A stretch of 64,000 nucleotides of DNA from Clostridia bacterium. GTDB lineage: Bacteria > Bacillota > Clostridia > Oscillospirales > Acutalibacteraceae. Shown piece after piece: positions 24,538 through 33,831 of the stretch. The stretch's first letter is position 1. Each line of letters starts with the position of its first letter. The DNA is taken from contig JAKSQM010000003.1 of assembly GCA_024404115.1 (NCBI GenBank), positions 62,001 to 126,000 on the forward strand, read 5' to 3'. A program made the position numbers and the translations under genes. The notes under the pieces were generated by a model. That model saw only the letters and a list, made by a program, of their open reading frames with translations. It ran no database searches and was not told the DNA's origin.

Positions 24538-25236
24538 TTATTTAAGAATAATTGCAAGTGCTGTTGCAACAATGCTGATGATAAATGTAATGCCGTATTT
24601 TTCAAGATAGGCTCCGCCATAAAGAATTGCAGAGGGGATGAAAAGCAGAACCTTTGCAACGATATTTGTGTCTGATTTTATCTTCTCGCCGCCGTCAGAA
24701 TTCTTTTTGAATTTAACAGGAGCGGCACCTTTTTTTGCGTTAGCTTTTGCACTCTTTTTCGCTTCTTTTTCAAGTGCTTTGTTCTGTGCACGCTGCTTTT
24801 TAATCTCTTCGTTTCTTGCCTTTTCTTCATCTGTGAGCTTTGAATTATAAAGTCTGCTCCAGTTGTTCATTGCATCCTCAACAAGTGGGAAGATGTTGCA
24901 GAAAAATGAAATTCCAAGATAAAGAAGAACAACATAAACCCAAAAAATCGGCTCACTCATTTTAACGCCTAATTTAAAAAGTCCCATAAATCCTGCACCG
25001 CCAAGGAATACGGCAAGAATAGCATTAACTGCACTGGGGATAAAGCACATAAAGAATGCCTTTGCTTTGTTGTCTGTCAATTCATGCTCAACATGACCGC
25101 AAAGCTCGGTTGGCTCAAGGTATCTGCCGTCCTCAACAAATAATTTAAGGATACCGCAGGTGATATGTTCCCATAATCCTTTAATAACTGTGCCGAAAAT
25201 GGTTGCGTATTTAGAAATAAGATAAAATACTGTCAT
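24538..25236 (-). CDS. Membrane protein with charged cytoplasmic loop, function unknown
   Basis: This 232-residue protein has about four hydrophobic stretches: near the N-terminus, at residues 66-90, 95-120 and 205-230. A Lys/Ala/Glu-rich loop with coiled-coil character (DEEKARNEEIKKQRAQNKAL and after) lies between the third and fourth. I recognise no family. It starts one base after the stop of the TPR gene and is surely co-transcribed with it, suggesting a joint membrane complex. Confidence 0.65.
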   Translation of the reverse strand: MTVFYLISKYATIFGTVIKGLWEHITCGILKLFVEDGRYLEPTELCGHVEHELTDNKAKAFFMCFIPSAVNAILAVFLGGAGFMGLFKLGVKMSEPIFWVYVVLLYLGISFFCNIFPLVEDAMNNWSRLYNSKLTDEEKARNEEIKKQRAQNKALEKEAKKSAKANAKKGAAPVKFKKNSDGGEKIKSDTNIVAKVLLFIPSAILYGGAYLEKYGITFIISIVATALAIILK

Positions 25237-25237
25237 A

Positions 25238-26944
25238 TCAGATATCCCCCTTTCCTGTCATGAAAAGATCTTCAAATGTTGAATCGCCCTTGATAACTGC
25301 CATTACAGAATCTTCAAGCTTTTCGTCAGACTGTTTAAGTGTTTCAATCACAGCGTCATAATCCTCTTCATCACCGCAAAGCTTATAAATAAGTGCGCTG
25401 GTGTTAATTGCTTCAAGTGAGAATGCGCCGCCGTTGTATGATGCGGCATAAGCTGAATCGTATGATTCTTTTGCATATTTCAGTGCGTTGTCCTCATCGC
25501 CTGCAAGGTAATATGCAATAGCTTCCTGTCTTGAAATTTCTGATGACTTGTTAGCTGCGGGAACAGCCTCGCAAATATCGGCAGCTGCAAGGAACTGACC
25601 CTGTCTGCGAAGAATGTTTGCCTTAATTGCAACATTGTCAAATTCGTCTGTGCTGAATTCAGCAACCTTGTCGCAAGCCTCAAGAGCCTTGTCAAACTGC
25701 TCCATTCTGAGGTATGCAAATGCTTTGAAATAATATGCGTCTGAATTTGAGGGGTTCTTTTCAAGAGCCTTGTTTGCAGCGTCAAGAACAGCGTTGTATT
25801 CCTCAACAGAAAGCGCAAATGATGAAACATCCTGATAAAGAAGATAATCATATTTGCCTGCTTCGTCATATGCTTTCTTAACATATCCGAAAAGCTCGTC
25901 AGAGTCCATCTTTACGCCGTAATACTGCTGTGCATAGTAAAGCATGCTGTATTTGAAATATGAAACAATGTCGTTGCCAATGTCGGTGTGTTCAGCTGCA
26001 TATTTATCAACTGCGTTTGTAACATCCTTTGCCATCTTTGAAAGCTCGTCTGCTTTTGCTTCGCCTGAATATGCCGCCTCAAAGAAAGGTGTGTATGCAC
26101 TCTGCAAATCCTGATTCATCTTTGTGTAATCTGCAAAGAATTTTTTAAGGTAATCGTAGCAGCCCTTAACCTGTGCATACTTGGGGCTGTTAAGCTCTTT
26201 TTCACTAAATGAATTTTCAACAAGTGAAAAGAAATTATCAGCATCATCATAAGAAAGAGAGAATGTTTTTGAAAGAATCTCTGCCTGCTTCTTGTCAACC
26301 TTATGACCTGCGTCAAAGAATTTAACGGTTTCAAAATTTGTGCTGATACCCTGAAGGAATGCGTTAAGTCTTTCATTAAGAGTGCCAACTGTTGATGAAA
26401 CATCACCGTAAGCGTCAGAAGCGGCTGAAATTTTGCCGTCTTTCAGAAGCTTGTCTGCTTCGCCGATTGAGCCTGCAATCTTTGAAGTTGCGGTGAACAT
26501 CACAATGCCAAAAACAGCAATGAAAACCATCACAACTGAAAGGATGATGTGGGTTGCGCCGTAATCAACCTTCATATATTTTGAACGGCATTCGTTGCAG
26601 TAAAATTCACTTTTACTGTTGCGGATTTTTTCACCGCAGATAATGCAGTAACCTGGAGGAGTTTCGCCGCTTTCGTCAGCTTTTTCTTCCTCTTCTTCGT
26701 TTTCCTCTGCATCGCTTTCTGCTTCTTCAACAGCTTCAGCAGTTTCTACGGCTTCAACAGCCTCATCTGCTTCTTCTTTTTCAGCTTCTTCTGCCTCTTC
26801 CTCCTCGTCAGCTTCTTCTGCCGAGTTAGAGAAATCAAGGAAATTTTCGTTTGCCATGGGAGCAGATGCGTCCCACTGCCAGTCTTTTGCTTCGGCGGAT
26901 TCTTCAACTTCGCCGTCAGCTAATTTTTTCTCGTCGTCTGCCAA
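25238..26944 (-). CDS. Acidic zinc-ribbon membrane protein with TPR-like repeats
   Basis: The start is a TTG at 26944 with AAGGAGG seven bases upstream; no ATG is nearby. The 568 residues comprise a very acidic, Glu/Ala-rich segment (40-95), a zinc ribbon (CIICG ... CNEC, about 98-118), one membrane helix (about 132-152) and a long helical domain. TPR-like repeats are clearest at residues 385-480 (ALEKNPSNSDAYYFKAFAYLRMEQFDKALEAC). The zinc ribbon and acidic arm would be cytoplasmic and the repeats outside, or the reverse. TPR proteins usually mediate protein contacts. The partner is probably the co-transcribed membrane protein. Confidence 0.72.
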   Translation of the reverse strand: MADDEKKLADGEVEESAEAKDWQWDASAPMANENFLDFSNSAEEADEEEEAEEAEKEEADEAVEAVETAEAVEEAESDAEENEEEEEKADESGETPPGYCIICGEKIRNSKSEFYCNECRSKYMKVDYGATHIILSVVMVFIAVFGIVMFTATSKIAGSIGEADKLLKDGKISAASDAYGDVSSTVGTLNERLNAFLQGISTNFETVKFFDAGHKVDKKQAEILSKTFSLSYDDADNFFSLVENSFSEKELNSPKYAQVKGCYDYLKKFFADYTKMNQDLQSAYTPFFEAAYSGEAKADELSKMAKDVTNAVDKYAAEHTDIGNDIVSYFKYSMLYYAQQYYGVKMDSDELFGYVKKAYDEAGKYDYLLYQDVSSFALSVEEYNAVLDAANKALEKNPSNSDAYYFKAFAYLRMEQFDKALEACDKVAEFSTDEFDNVAIKANILRRQGQFLAAADICEAVPAANKSSEISRQEAIAYYLAGDEDNALKYAKESYDSAYAASYNGGAFSLEAINTSALIYKLCGDEEDYDAVIETLKQSDEKLEDSVMAVIKGDSTFEDLFMTGKGDI

Positions 26945-26973
26945 AGGAATACCTCCTTAACTAAATTCAATCT

Positions 26974-27002
26974 ATTGTATCACAAAAAATTTAACTAATC
27001 AA
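26974..27002 (-). promoter_or_regulatory. Sigma-A promoter of the TPR/membrane-protein pair
   Basis: On the minus strand TTGATT (26997-27002) and TACAAT (26974-26979) are 17 bp apart, 29 bp before the TTG start. Confidence 0.75.
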
Positions 27003-27017
27003 ATAATTATTAAAAAA

Positions 27018-28076
27018 TTAACAGATTATTAAATCTTTTTTTGTGCTTGTCAGGTTAATGCAGCCTGTGTCTGTTACATAAACCATATCTTCAATTCTCA
27101 CACCAAATTCATCGGGGAGATAAATGCCCGGCTCAACAGTAACAATACTGCCAGCTTTAAGTCTGCCCTTAGCTTTTGGTGAAACATTGGGGCTTTCGTG
27201 AATTTCAACGCCAACTCCATGACCTGTTGAATGGCGGAAATATTCGCCGTAGCCTGCCTTTTCAATAACGCTTCTTGCGGCAAGGTCAGCATCCTTCAAA
27301 AGAATGCCAGCCTTTATTTTTTCTATTGCGGCTAACTGCGCTTCAAGCACAACAGAGTAAACCTCTTTCTGCTTTTCAGAAACACTGCCCACTGCAACAG
27401 TTCTTGTCATGTCGCTGTGGTAGCCGTTTACAACTGCGCCGTAATCCATAGTGATAAAGTCGCCGTTTTCGATTATTTTACTGTCTGGCACACCGTGGGG
27501 CATAGATGACTTTTTGCCGCTGACTGCGATTGTTTCAAAAGAGAGTGCCTCTGCTCCGTTTTTGAGCATAAAATAGTCAAGCTCCAGTGAAATATCACGC
27601 TCTGTAATGCCGGGCTTTATAAAGCCTGAAATATGCTCGAATGCACGCTCTGCTATCCCCTGAGCTTTTTTTATTTGCTCTAACTCATATTCTGTCTTGA
27701 TTTCACGGCAGGAAGAAATCATTTTGTCTGTGCCTGCGGTGGTGATTCTCACAGGCTTAAAGATTCTGCGCATTGTGTTAAGCTCGTCAACAGTTATGCA
27801 GGTTTCGCCCATAAGCGAGGTTATGTTAAGCTCCTTGCAAACTGCGGGCAACTGCTCTTTGAGGTTTTTCGATTCCCTCACATCACAGCCTTTAATTTTG
27901 TTCTGTGCCGCTTCAATGTATCTGCTGTCTGTGAAAAAAACAGCGTCATTTTTTGTAACAATAAGTATTCCGAAAGATGAGGGAAAAGCTGTGAAATATC
28001 GCCTGTTTTGTTCAGATAAAATCAGCACACCTTTGCCGTCATTTTTAAGTAATTTCTGAAGCTTTTTTATCATCAT
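27018..28076 (-). CDS. M24 family Xaa-Pro aminopeptidase/dipeptidase
   Basis: The protein has 352 residues, typical for the short Xaa-Pro peptidases. The pita-bread metal ligands are all present: MDYGAVVNGYHSDMTRT (two Asp), HSTGHGVGVEIHESP (His), VEPGIYL (Glu) and VRIEDMVYV (Glu). The N-terminal 120 residues form the creatinase-like domain. It is expected to release residues next to proline in the cytoplasm. Its ATG overlaps the end of the U32 peptidase gene by 4 bp. Confidence 0.92.
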   Translation of the reverse strand: MMIKKLQKLLKNDGKGVLILSEQNRRYFTAFPSSFGILIVTKNDAVFFTDSRYIEAAQNKIKGCDVRESKNLKEQLPAVCKELNITSLMGETCITVDELNTMRRIFKPVRITTAGTDKMISSCREIKTEYELEQIKKAQGIAERAFEHISGFIKPGITERDISLELDYFMLKNGAEALSFETIAVSGKKSSMPHGVPDSKIIENGDFITMDYGAVVNGYHSDMTRTVAVGSVSEKQKEVYSVVLEAQLAAIEKIKAGILLKDADLAARSVIEKAGYGEYFRHSTGHGVGVEIHESPNVSPKAKGRLKAGSIVTVEPGIYLPDEFGVRIEDMVYVTDTGCINLTSTKKDLIIC

Positions 28077-30103
28077 TCAACACCTCTGTAAAGAAGCCCT
28101 CTTGTGAATTCACCAACAGGCTTTTTGCCTTTTTTATAGGCTTCAATAATTTTTGCCGCTTCATCTTTTGTTTCGGTTGTGAAATATAAAAGAATAAAAT
28201 TTGCGTTTTTAATTTCGTTAAGCCTGTCTGCCATATAAACAGGCTTTGAGTTAAGAAGCTCACTGCAGCCCGATACGCAATCAACAGGGAAGCTGATATT
28301 TTTTCTGTCTGTCAGCACACTTTGCTGCTTGCACTGAGCGCAGGTTTTTTTATTTTTAACAGGGCAGTTTCTTGTGAGCATCAACGGCACTCTGCCATAG
28401 GCAAAAATTCCTCGTGGAAGCCTGCCGCCAAGCTCCTTTGCACGGGCGAGGGTCATTTCTGCTGAAAGCAATGCTTTCTCAACACCGAAATCCTCATAAA
28501 ATTTTAATGCGGTTGTGTTAAAAATATTCGAGCCAAATGAAGCTGTAACGCTCATGCCAGCTTTTTTCGCCAGCACCATTCCGTCAAATGTTCCTGCCCA
28601 TGCTTTTTTAATCCCCTTGCTCTTTAACGATAAAAGAGATGAAAGAATTTTTTCGCTGTTTCCAAAAATTCCTCTTGGAATTTCTGCCGAAACATTTGTC
28701 AGATTTTTTATAGAATTTACAGGCAGAATTATTTCATCTATGCCGTCAATATTTTCTGGAATCTGCTCTTCATTTCTGAATCGGCAGATGATTTTTTTGC
28801 TATTTGTATTGTGAGAATTAAACTGAAAACTATATTTGTTTGTTTCTCTTTTTGGGAGAGAAATTATTTTTTCTGTCAGAAGCTCAAGCACACCTCTGCG
28901 CAGCTGATTTATCACAGAAACAGGCACGTTGACTCCATCATCAATTGTGCAGTTTATTTCATTCACATAGTATTGCGTTCCGCCTGTTTTTGAAAGCTGT
29001 TCTTTTGCAGAAGCTTCGTCAAGAGCCTTGTTAAGTGCAGGGCGGGTGATAAATTCACTTTCAATTTCTGCGGTGAAGCCTTCGCAGGTTGCCGTCAGCT
29101 TCACAGGCTTTTCAAGCTTTACAGTGAATACAAAGTCAACTGCCTTTGACGGCTTCTCTTTTTCATAAAGCTTTGAAAGCTCATTTAAAACAGGAGCGGC
29201 AGAAACGACATCTTCTTTGCGCCTTGTGCCAAACATCTCTTTGCCAAGCGTGCCTTTATAATATCCGTCTGTAAATCCCGTGCGTGAAAATACGCTTTTG
29301 AGATTTTCTTTAAGTCTTGCATCCTCTTTGCCGAGTAAAGCCTGATTGCAGGCAGTAACCGCCGCCGCAACATATTCGGGTCGTTTCATTCTGCCCTCAA
29401 TTTTAAATGATGCAATACCCATTTTCGAGAGCTCACGGATTTCATCTGTCAAAGATAAATCTTTTAAGCTAAGGTCGTAGCTTCCGCTGTTGTCTGCACT
29501 GAAAGGCAGTCTGCACGGCTGAGCGCAGGCACCTCTGTTGCCACTTCGTGAGCCTAACATTGCACTGAGATAGCACTGACCCGAAACGCACATGCAAAGT
29601 GCGCCATGAACAAACATTTCCAATTCAATGGGCGAGTTCTTGCAAAGATACTCTATTTCACTTCTGCTCATTTCTCTTGGCAAAACTGCACGGCAAAAGC
29701 CTGCCTCGTGCAGAGCCTTGATGCCGTCAAGAGTCTGCACCGACATCTGAGTTGATGCGTGCATAGCCATTTCTGGTGCAACCTTTTTAACAATGTCAAC
29801 AGCGGCAAAATCCTGCAAAATAAGTGCATCCACACCACTGGTATAGCTGCACTCAATAATCTTAACGGCTGTTGGCAGTTCACTGTCGCCAATAAGAGTA
29901 TTAAGTGTCAGATAAACCTTAACCCCTCTTGAATGGCAGAAATCAACCGTTTCTTTTAAATTTTCGAGCTCAAAATTTTCTGCCGAACGGCGGGCGTTAA
30001 GCTCCTTCACCCCTAAATAAACTGCGTCTGCACCGCATAACACTGCTGCCCGCAGGGCATCGGGTGAACCTGCGGGCGCAAGAATTTCTGTAATATTATT
30101 CAT
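28073..30103 (-). CDS. Peptidase U32 family protein (RlhA/TrhP-like)
   Basis: The ATG at 30103, preceded by AAGG, gives 676 residues; an in-frame ATG seven codons upstream is less well placed. The N-terminal 300 residues carry U32 features: LAPAGSPDALRAAVLCGADAVYLG, ILQDFAAVDIVKK, MFVHGALCMCVSGQCYLSAMLGSRSGNRGACAQPCR (the Fe-S/Cys cluster region). A DUF3656-like middle domain and a C-terminal Cys cluster (CPVKNKKTCAQC) follow. Characterised relatives hydroxylate 23S rRNA (RlhA) or tRNA (TrhP); peptidase activity is doubtful. It overlaps zapA by 8 bp. Confidence 0.9.
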   Translation of the reverse strand: MNNITEILAPAGSPDALRAAVLCGADAVYLGVKELNARRSAENFELENLKETVDFCHSRGVKVYLTLNTLIGDSELPTAVKIIECSYTSGVDALILQDFAAVDIVKKVAPEMAMHASTQMSVQTLDGIKALHEAGFCRAVLPREMSRSEIEYLCKNSPIELEMFVHGALCMCVSGQCYLSAMLGSRSGNRGACAQPCRLPFSADNSGSYDLSLKDLSLTDEIRELSKMGIASFKIEGRMKRPEYVAAAVTACNQALLGKEDARLKENLKSVFSRTGFTDGYYKGTLGKEMFGTRRKEDVVSAAPVLNELSKLYEKEKPSKAVDFVFTVKLEKPVKLTATCEGFTAEIESEFITRPALNKALDEASAKEQLSKTGGTQYYVNEINCTIDDGVNVPVSVINQLRRGVLELLTEKIISLPKRETNKYSFQFNSHNTNSKKIICRFRNEEQIPENIDGIDEIILPVNSIKNLTNVSAEIPRGIFGNSEKILSSLLSLKSKGIKKAWAGTFDGMVLAKKAGMSVTASFGSNIFNTTALKFYEDFGVEKALLSAEMTLARAKELGGRLPRGIFAYGRVPLMLTRNCPVKNKKTCAQCKQQSVLTDRKNISFPVDCVSGCSELLNSKPVYMADRLNEIKNANFILLYFTTETKDEAAKIIEAYKKGKKPVGEFTRGLLYRGVE

Positions 30104-30455
30104 ACTTATACCTTGAAAGCTCATTCTTTAATGAAGCAATTTCTTTGTTAAGGCGTTCAACCTCACGCCTTGCAATTTCAGCCTCTGTTTTCGCTCTTGA
30201 AGCGTCCTCCATATAAGCCTGAATCTCTTTGCGTATGGTCAAGGATTTATCCTCAGCCTTGTGCATTTCATCTGCAAACTGGAGCGATGTGAGTACAGCC
30301 GCCTGAGCTGTTGAAAGCTTGTAGCTCTCTTTCATAATGGAGGTCATAACGCTGTCAACCTCCCCGGCTATATTGCGGAGATATGCAACATCCCCGTCAG
30401 TTGTAAGGTGGTAATCAGCTCCGCCAATGCGAACACGAATTCTGCTAACTTCCAT
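30096..30455 (-). CDS. zapA: Cell division protein ZapA
   Basis: With the ATG at 30455 (GGGAG seven bases upstream) the product has 119 residues. The N-terminus MEVSRIRVRIGGADYHL and the YLRNIAGEVDSVM helix match ZapA, which bundles FtsZ filaments. A C-terminal coiled coil (about residues 60-115) is the usual dimer/tetramer region. Co-transcription with a U32 peptidase gene is common in Firmicutes. Confidence 0.88.
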   Translation of the reverse strand: MEVSRIRVRIGGADYHLTTDGDVAYLRNIAGEVDSVMTSIMKESYKLSTAQAAVLTSLQFADEMHKAEDKSLTIRKEIQAYMEDASRAKTEAEIARREVERLNKEIASLKNELSRYKYE

Positions 30456-30495
30456 CTGAAAACTCCCTTTCATTTCCCATAAAAATATACACATC

Positions 30496-30524
30496 ATTAT
30501 ACAATACTTTTAGAGAATTTAAAA
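30496..30524 (-). promoter_or_regulatory. Possible promoter of the zapA operon
   Basis: On the minus strand a perfect TATAAT lies at 30496-30501; the -35 (TTTTAA, 30519-30524) is poor at 17 bp spacing. Confidence 0.4.
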
Positions 30525-30639
30525 GAGAAAAATGACATTTTTTTATGTTTTTATACAAATTATTTAGCAAATGTGAAATATGCACAAATCACCGCCTTAA
30601 AAACTATCAAATATTTCAAATGATTATTGCTGTTAAATG

Positions 30640-30668
30640 ATGACTTTTTGTGCAAAATATGATATAAT
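30640..30668 (+). promoter_or_regulatory. Extended -10 promoter of the phoH operon
   Basis: TGATATAAT gives an extended -10 (TATAAT at 30663-30668), with ATGACT 17 bp upstream. The leader of about 60 bases contains a small inverted repeat (ATTGTC ... GACAAT). Confidence 0.6.
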
Positions 30669-30732
30669 GCACTTAACAATAGGGTAATTGTCTATTATTT
30701 TGACAATTTTTGTATAAATAACGGAGGCTTGA

Positions 30733-31698
30733 ATGTTTGAGCAGATTATAAATTTTGACCGTATGGAGCAGGCGGTGTCCCTGTTCGGGAGCTTTGATGA
30801 AAACATAAAGCTTATTGAAAATAAATACGGAGTTAATGTTATCAGCCGTGGCTCTGATTTAAAAATCACTGGCGAGGCAGATGATGTTGCAAAGGCATCA
30901 AGGGCTGTCAACGGCCTTATGGTGCTTATAAATAAAGGCGAGCCGCTGAATGAGCAGAATGTCCGCTATGTTCTCTCTCTTGTGGATGAGGGCAGTGAGG
31001 ATAAAATCGGCGGAATGATTAACAATTGCATCTGCATAACCTCAAAGGGCAGACCTGTTAAACCCAAAACACTGGGTCAGGAAAAGTATGTTGAGGCTAT
31101 TAAAAGCGATACAATTGTTTTCGGTATCGGCCCTGCGGGTACAGGCAAAACATACCTTGCAGTTGCCATGGCGGTTAACGCTTTTCGTGCCAAGGAGGTC
31201 AACAGGATAATTCTCACACGCCCTGCAGTTGAGGCAGGGGAGAAGCTGGGATTTTTGCCGGGCGACCTTCAGCAGAAGGTTGACCCTTACCTGCGCCCTC
31301 TTTATGACGCTCTTTTTGATATGCTGGGAGCAGAAAACTTTCAGCGTTATCAGGAAAGGGGAAACATAGAGGTGGCACCCCTTGCCTATATGCGAGGCAG
31401 AACCCTTGATGACAGCTTTATTATCCTTGACGAAGCGCAGAACACAACACCCGAGCAAATGAAGATGTTCTTAACCCGTCTTGGCTTTAATTCAAAGATG
31501 GTCATAACAGGCGATGTTACGCAGATAGACCTGCCCGACGGTAAACGTTCGGGACTTGTTGAAGCGTCAAAAATCCTCAAAGATGTTGAGGATGTTAAAA
31601 CAATCCGCTTCAGCGAAAAAGATGTTGTAAGACACAAACTCGTACAGGACATTATAAAAGCATACGAAAAATTTGAGGAGGTTAAAAGAAGAAAATGA
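30733..31698 (+). CDS. phoH: PhoH family ATPase
   Basis: The product has 321 residues: an N-terminal KH-like segment followed by the PhoH P-loop domain with Walker A GPAGTGKT (133-140) and a Walker B-like FIILDEAQN. PhoH-like proteins are thought to be RNA-binding ATPases/helicases. The gene starts the order phoH-ybeY-dgkA-era-recO, conserved in Firmicutes. CGGAGG lies before the ATG. Confidence 0.93.
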   Translation: MFEQIINFDRMEQAVSLFGSFDENIKLIENKYGVNVISRGSDLKITGEADDVAKASRAVNGLMVLINKGEPLNEQNVRYVLSLVDEGSEDKIGGMINNCICITSKGRPVKPKTLGQEKYVEAIKSDTIVFGIGPAGTGKTYLAVAMAVNAFRAKEVNRIILTRPAVEAGEKLGFLPGDLQQKVDPYLRPLYDALFDMLGAENFQRYQERGNIEVAPLAYMRGRTLDDSFIILDEAQNTTPEQMKMFLTRLGFNSKMVITGDVTQIDLPDGKRSGLVEASKILKDVEDVKTIRFSEKDVVRHKLVQDIIKAYEKFEEVKRRK

Positions 31699-32198
31699 GC
31701 AACAAAATTAAAGTTATCATTTCAGATGACCAGAAAGCAGTAAAGATCCCCACAGGCATAAGACTCTTCATAAGAAGATGCTGCAATGCTGTGCTGGCAA
31801 ACGAGAAGTTTGATGATTCAGCCGAAATCAGCGTAAGATTTGTTGATGATGAAGAAATTCACAAGCTGAATCTTGAATATAGAAATATGGATAAAAGCAC
31901 CGATGTTCTTTCATTCCCTCTTGGTGAGGATGGAGTTTATGACACTAACTATGACACTGGCGCAAAAATGCTTGGCGATATTGTTATTTCAATAGAGCAC
32001 GCTGTTGCGCAGGCAGAGCAGTACGGTCATTCTCTTCAGAGAGAAATCGGATTCCTTACCGTTCATTCAATGCTCCACCTTTTAGGCTATGACCATGAGG
32101 CTGGCGGAATTGAGCAGGTTCGCATGAGAGAAAAGGAAGAGCAGATACTTACTCAGCTTGGTGTTAAGAGAAACAGCAGCTATTATCTTGGTGAATAA
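31695..32198 (+). CDS. ybeY: rRNA maturation endoribonuclease YbeY
   Basis: The product has 167 residues with the zinc-binding signature HSMLHLLGYDH (His124, His128, His134) and the MDKSTDVLSFP motif. YbeY takes part in 16S rRNA 3'-end maturation and ribosome quality control. The ATG overlaps the phoH stop by 4 bp. Confidence 0.95.
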   Translation: MSNKIKVIISDDQKAVKIPTGIRLFIRRCCNAVLANEKFDDSAEISVRFVDDEEIHKLNLEYRNMDKSTDVLSFPLGEDGVYDTNYDTGAKMLGDIVISIEHAVAQAEQYGHSLQREIGFLTVHSMLHLLGYDHEAGGIEQVRMREKEEQILTQLGVKRNSSYYLGE

Positions 32199-32199
32199 T

Positions 32200-32694
32200 A
32201 TGAAAGCTTTTATAAAAGGCTTCGGCTATGCCTTTCAGGGTATATGGAACACAATAATCAATGAGCGTAATCTCCGCTTTCACATAAGCCTTTTTGGCTA
32301 TATGATGTTCTTCCTTTTAAGATACGATTTCTTCAAGGTGAGCAAAACTCAGTTTGCCGTTCTCCTTATGATGTCGGCTCTTATTATGGCAGGGGAGCTT
32401 TTTAATACTGGAATCGAGAATGCGGCAAATGCGGCTACACTTGAAAAAAATCCTTATGTCAAGGCGGCAAAGGATGCGGCAGCTGGCGGAGTGCTTATTG
32501 CGGCAATTTTAGCTGTTATTGTTGGTATTCTTATTATGTTCCAGCCTGATGCTTTCAAGGCACTTTTTGATTATTATATTGCAAATCCACTTTATATAGT
32601 GATACTTGCATTAACACTTGTTCTTGACGGAATTTTTATTCTGGCAGGACCGAAAAAAATACGTAATTTTTTCAGAGGTAAAAAGAATGACTAA
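32200..32694 (+). CDS. dgkA: Diacylglycerol/undecaprenol kinase family membrane protein
   Basis: The ATG at 32200 starts one base after the ybeY stop and gives 164 residues. The DgkA family signature is spread over NERNLRFHI, ELFNTGIENAANAA and AKDAAAGGVLIAA, with three or four membrane helices. Gram-positive members mostly phosphorylate undecaprenol. An extra C-terminal helical pair (about residues 120-160) makes it longer than the usual 120-130 residues. Confidence 0.88.
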   Translation: MKAFIKGFGYAFQGIWNTIINERNLRFHISLFGYMMFFLLRYDFFKVSKTQFAVLLMMSALIMAGELFNTGIENAANAATLEKNPYVKAAKDAAAGGVLIAAILAVIVGILIMFQPDAFKALFDYYIANPLYIVILALTLVLDGIFILAGPKKIRNFFRGKKND

Positions 32695-33580
32695 AACCGC
32701 TTTTATAGCAATTGTAGGCTGCCCCAATGTGGGCAAATCATCAGTTCTTAACAGAATGCTCGGTCAGAAAATTGCAATTGTTTCTGACAAACCGCAGACA
32801 ACACGCACAAGAATCATGGGTGTTCTCACAGAGGATGACACACAGCTTGTTTTTACAGATACACCTGGCTTCCACAAGCCTAAAACAAAGCTTGGCGAAT
32901 TTATGGTTCAGGCTGTTGACGAGAGCATTTCAGGCGTTGACGCAGTGCTTTTTGTAACAGAGCCTGCAGGTGAGCTTCGCCCTGCTGAAAAAGAGCTTAT
33001 TGAAAGATTCAAAAAAGAAAAGCTTCCTGTAATTCTTGCAATCAATAAGGTGGATACTATCCCCGATAAAGAGCAGCTTATGGGCAGAATTATGGAGTTT
33101 TCACAGCTCTATCCCTTTGAAGCAATTGTTCCCATTTCAGCTCTTCGTGGCATCAATATGAATGACCTTGTGGACGAACTGAAAAAACTTGCATTTGAGT
33201 CTGTTTTCTTTTTCCCTGAGGATACACTTACAGACCAGCCCGAAAGAGTTATTGCCGCAGAGATTATAAGAGAAAAGCTTCTTCGAGGACTTGATAAAGA
33301 AATCCCCCACGGTACCGCTGTCAGCATTGAAAAAATGAAAGAAAGAGAAGACAGCGATATTCTTGATATTGACGCAATTATTTATTGTGAAAAAGAAAGC
33401 CATAAGGGAATTATTATCGGCAAAAAAGGAGCTTCACTTAAAAGAATCTCTACAAGAGCAAGGGAAGATATGGAAAAATTCTTCCAGTGCAGGGTTAATC
33501 TTCACACTTGGGTTAAGGTTAAAGAGGATTGGCGAAACCGAGAGGGACTTATTCACAATTTTGGTCTTGACCAGATGTAA
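32687..33580 (+). CDS. era: GTPase Era
   Basis: The ATG at 32687, with AGAGG upstream, gives 297 residues and overlaps dgkA by 8 bp. G motifs are GCPNVGKSS, DTPGFHKPK and NKVD; the C-terminal KH domain has GIIIGKKGASLKRI. Era binds the 3' end of 16S rRNA during 30S assembly. Confidence 0.95.
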   Translation: MTKTAFIAIVGCPNVGKSSVLNRMLGQKIAIVSDKPQTTRTRIMGVLTEDDTQLVFTDTPGFHKPKTKLGEFMVQAVDESISGVDAVLFVTEPAGELRPAEKELIERFKKEKLPVILAINKVDTIPDKEQLMGRIMEFSQLYPFEAIVPISALRGINMNDLVDELKKLAFESVFFFPEDTLTDQPERVIAAEIIREKLLRGLDKEIPHGTAVSIEKMKEREDSDILDIDAIIYCEKESHKGIIIGKKGASLKRISTRAREDMEKFFQCRVNLHTWVKVKEDWRNREGLIHNFGLDQM

Positions 33581-33678
33581 AACTACACAAAATTTTGCCT
33601 TTATTTTTGGATAAACTTTTTGAAATAAAAACGCAAAACTGCAAATAATATTTTTAACAAAATTGCAGAGGTGTTTTT

Positions 33679-33831
33679 ATGGAGGTTAGTAACCTTGCCG
33701 CATGGGATAAATTTGCAAAAAGCGGCAAAATAAATGACTATTTACAATATAAGCATACAGTGCGGGAGAATTTGAAGAATGCGGATGAACACGGAAGGAT
33801 TGATAATAAAGGAGCACAAAACAAGCAGTGA
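33679..33831 (+). CDS. yqzL: YqzL-like small protein
   Basis: A 50-codon frame starts at the ATG at 33679 (GAGGTG upstream). Its core AAWDKFAKSGKINDYLQYK matches the YqzL-like family pattern W-F-TG-I-YL-YK, and the position between era and recO is where this gene sits in Bacillus and many Clostridia. It overlaps the start of recO by 53 bp in another frame, which is a long overlap. The function is unknown. Confidence 0.8.
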   Translation: MEVSNLAAWDKFAKSGKINDYLQYKHTVRENLKNADEHGRIDNKGAQNKQ

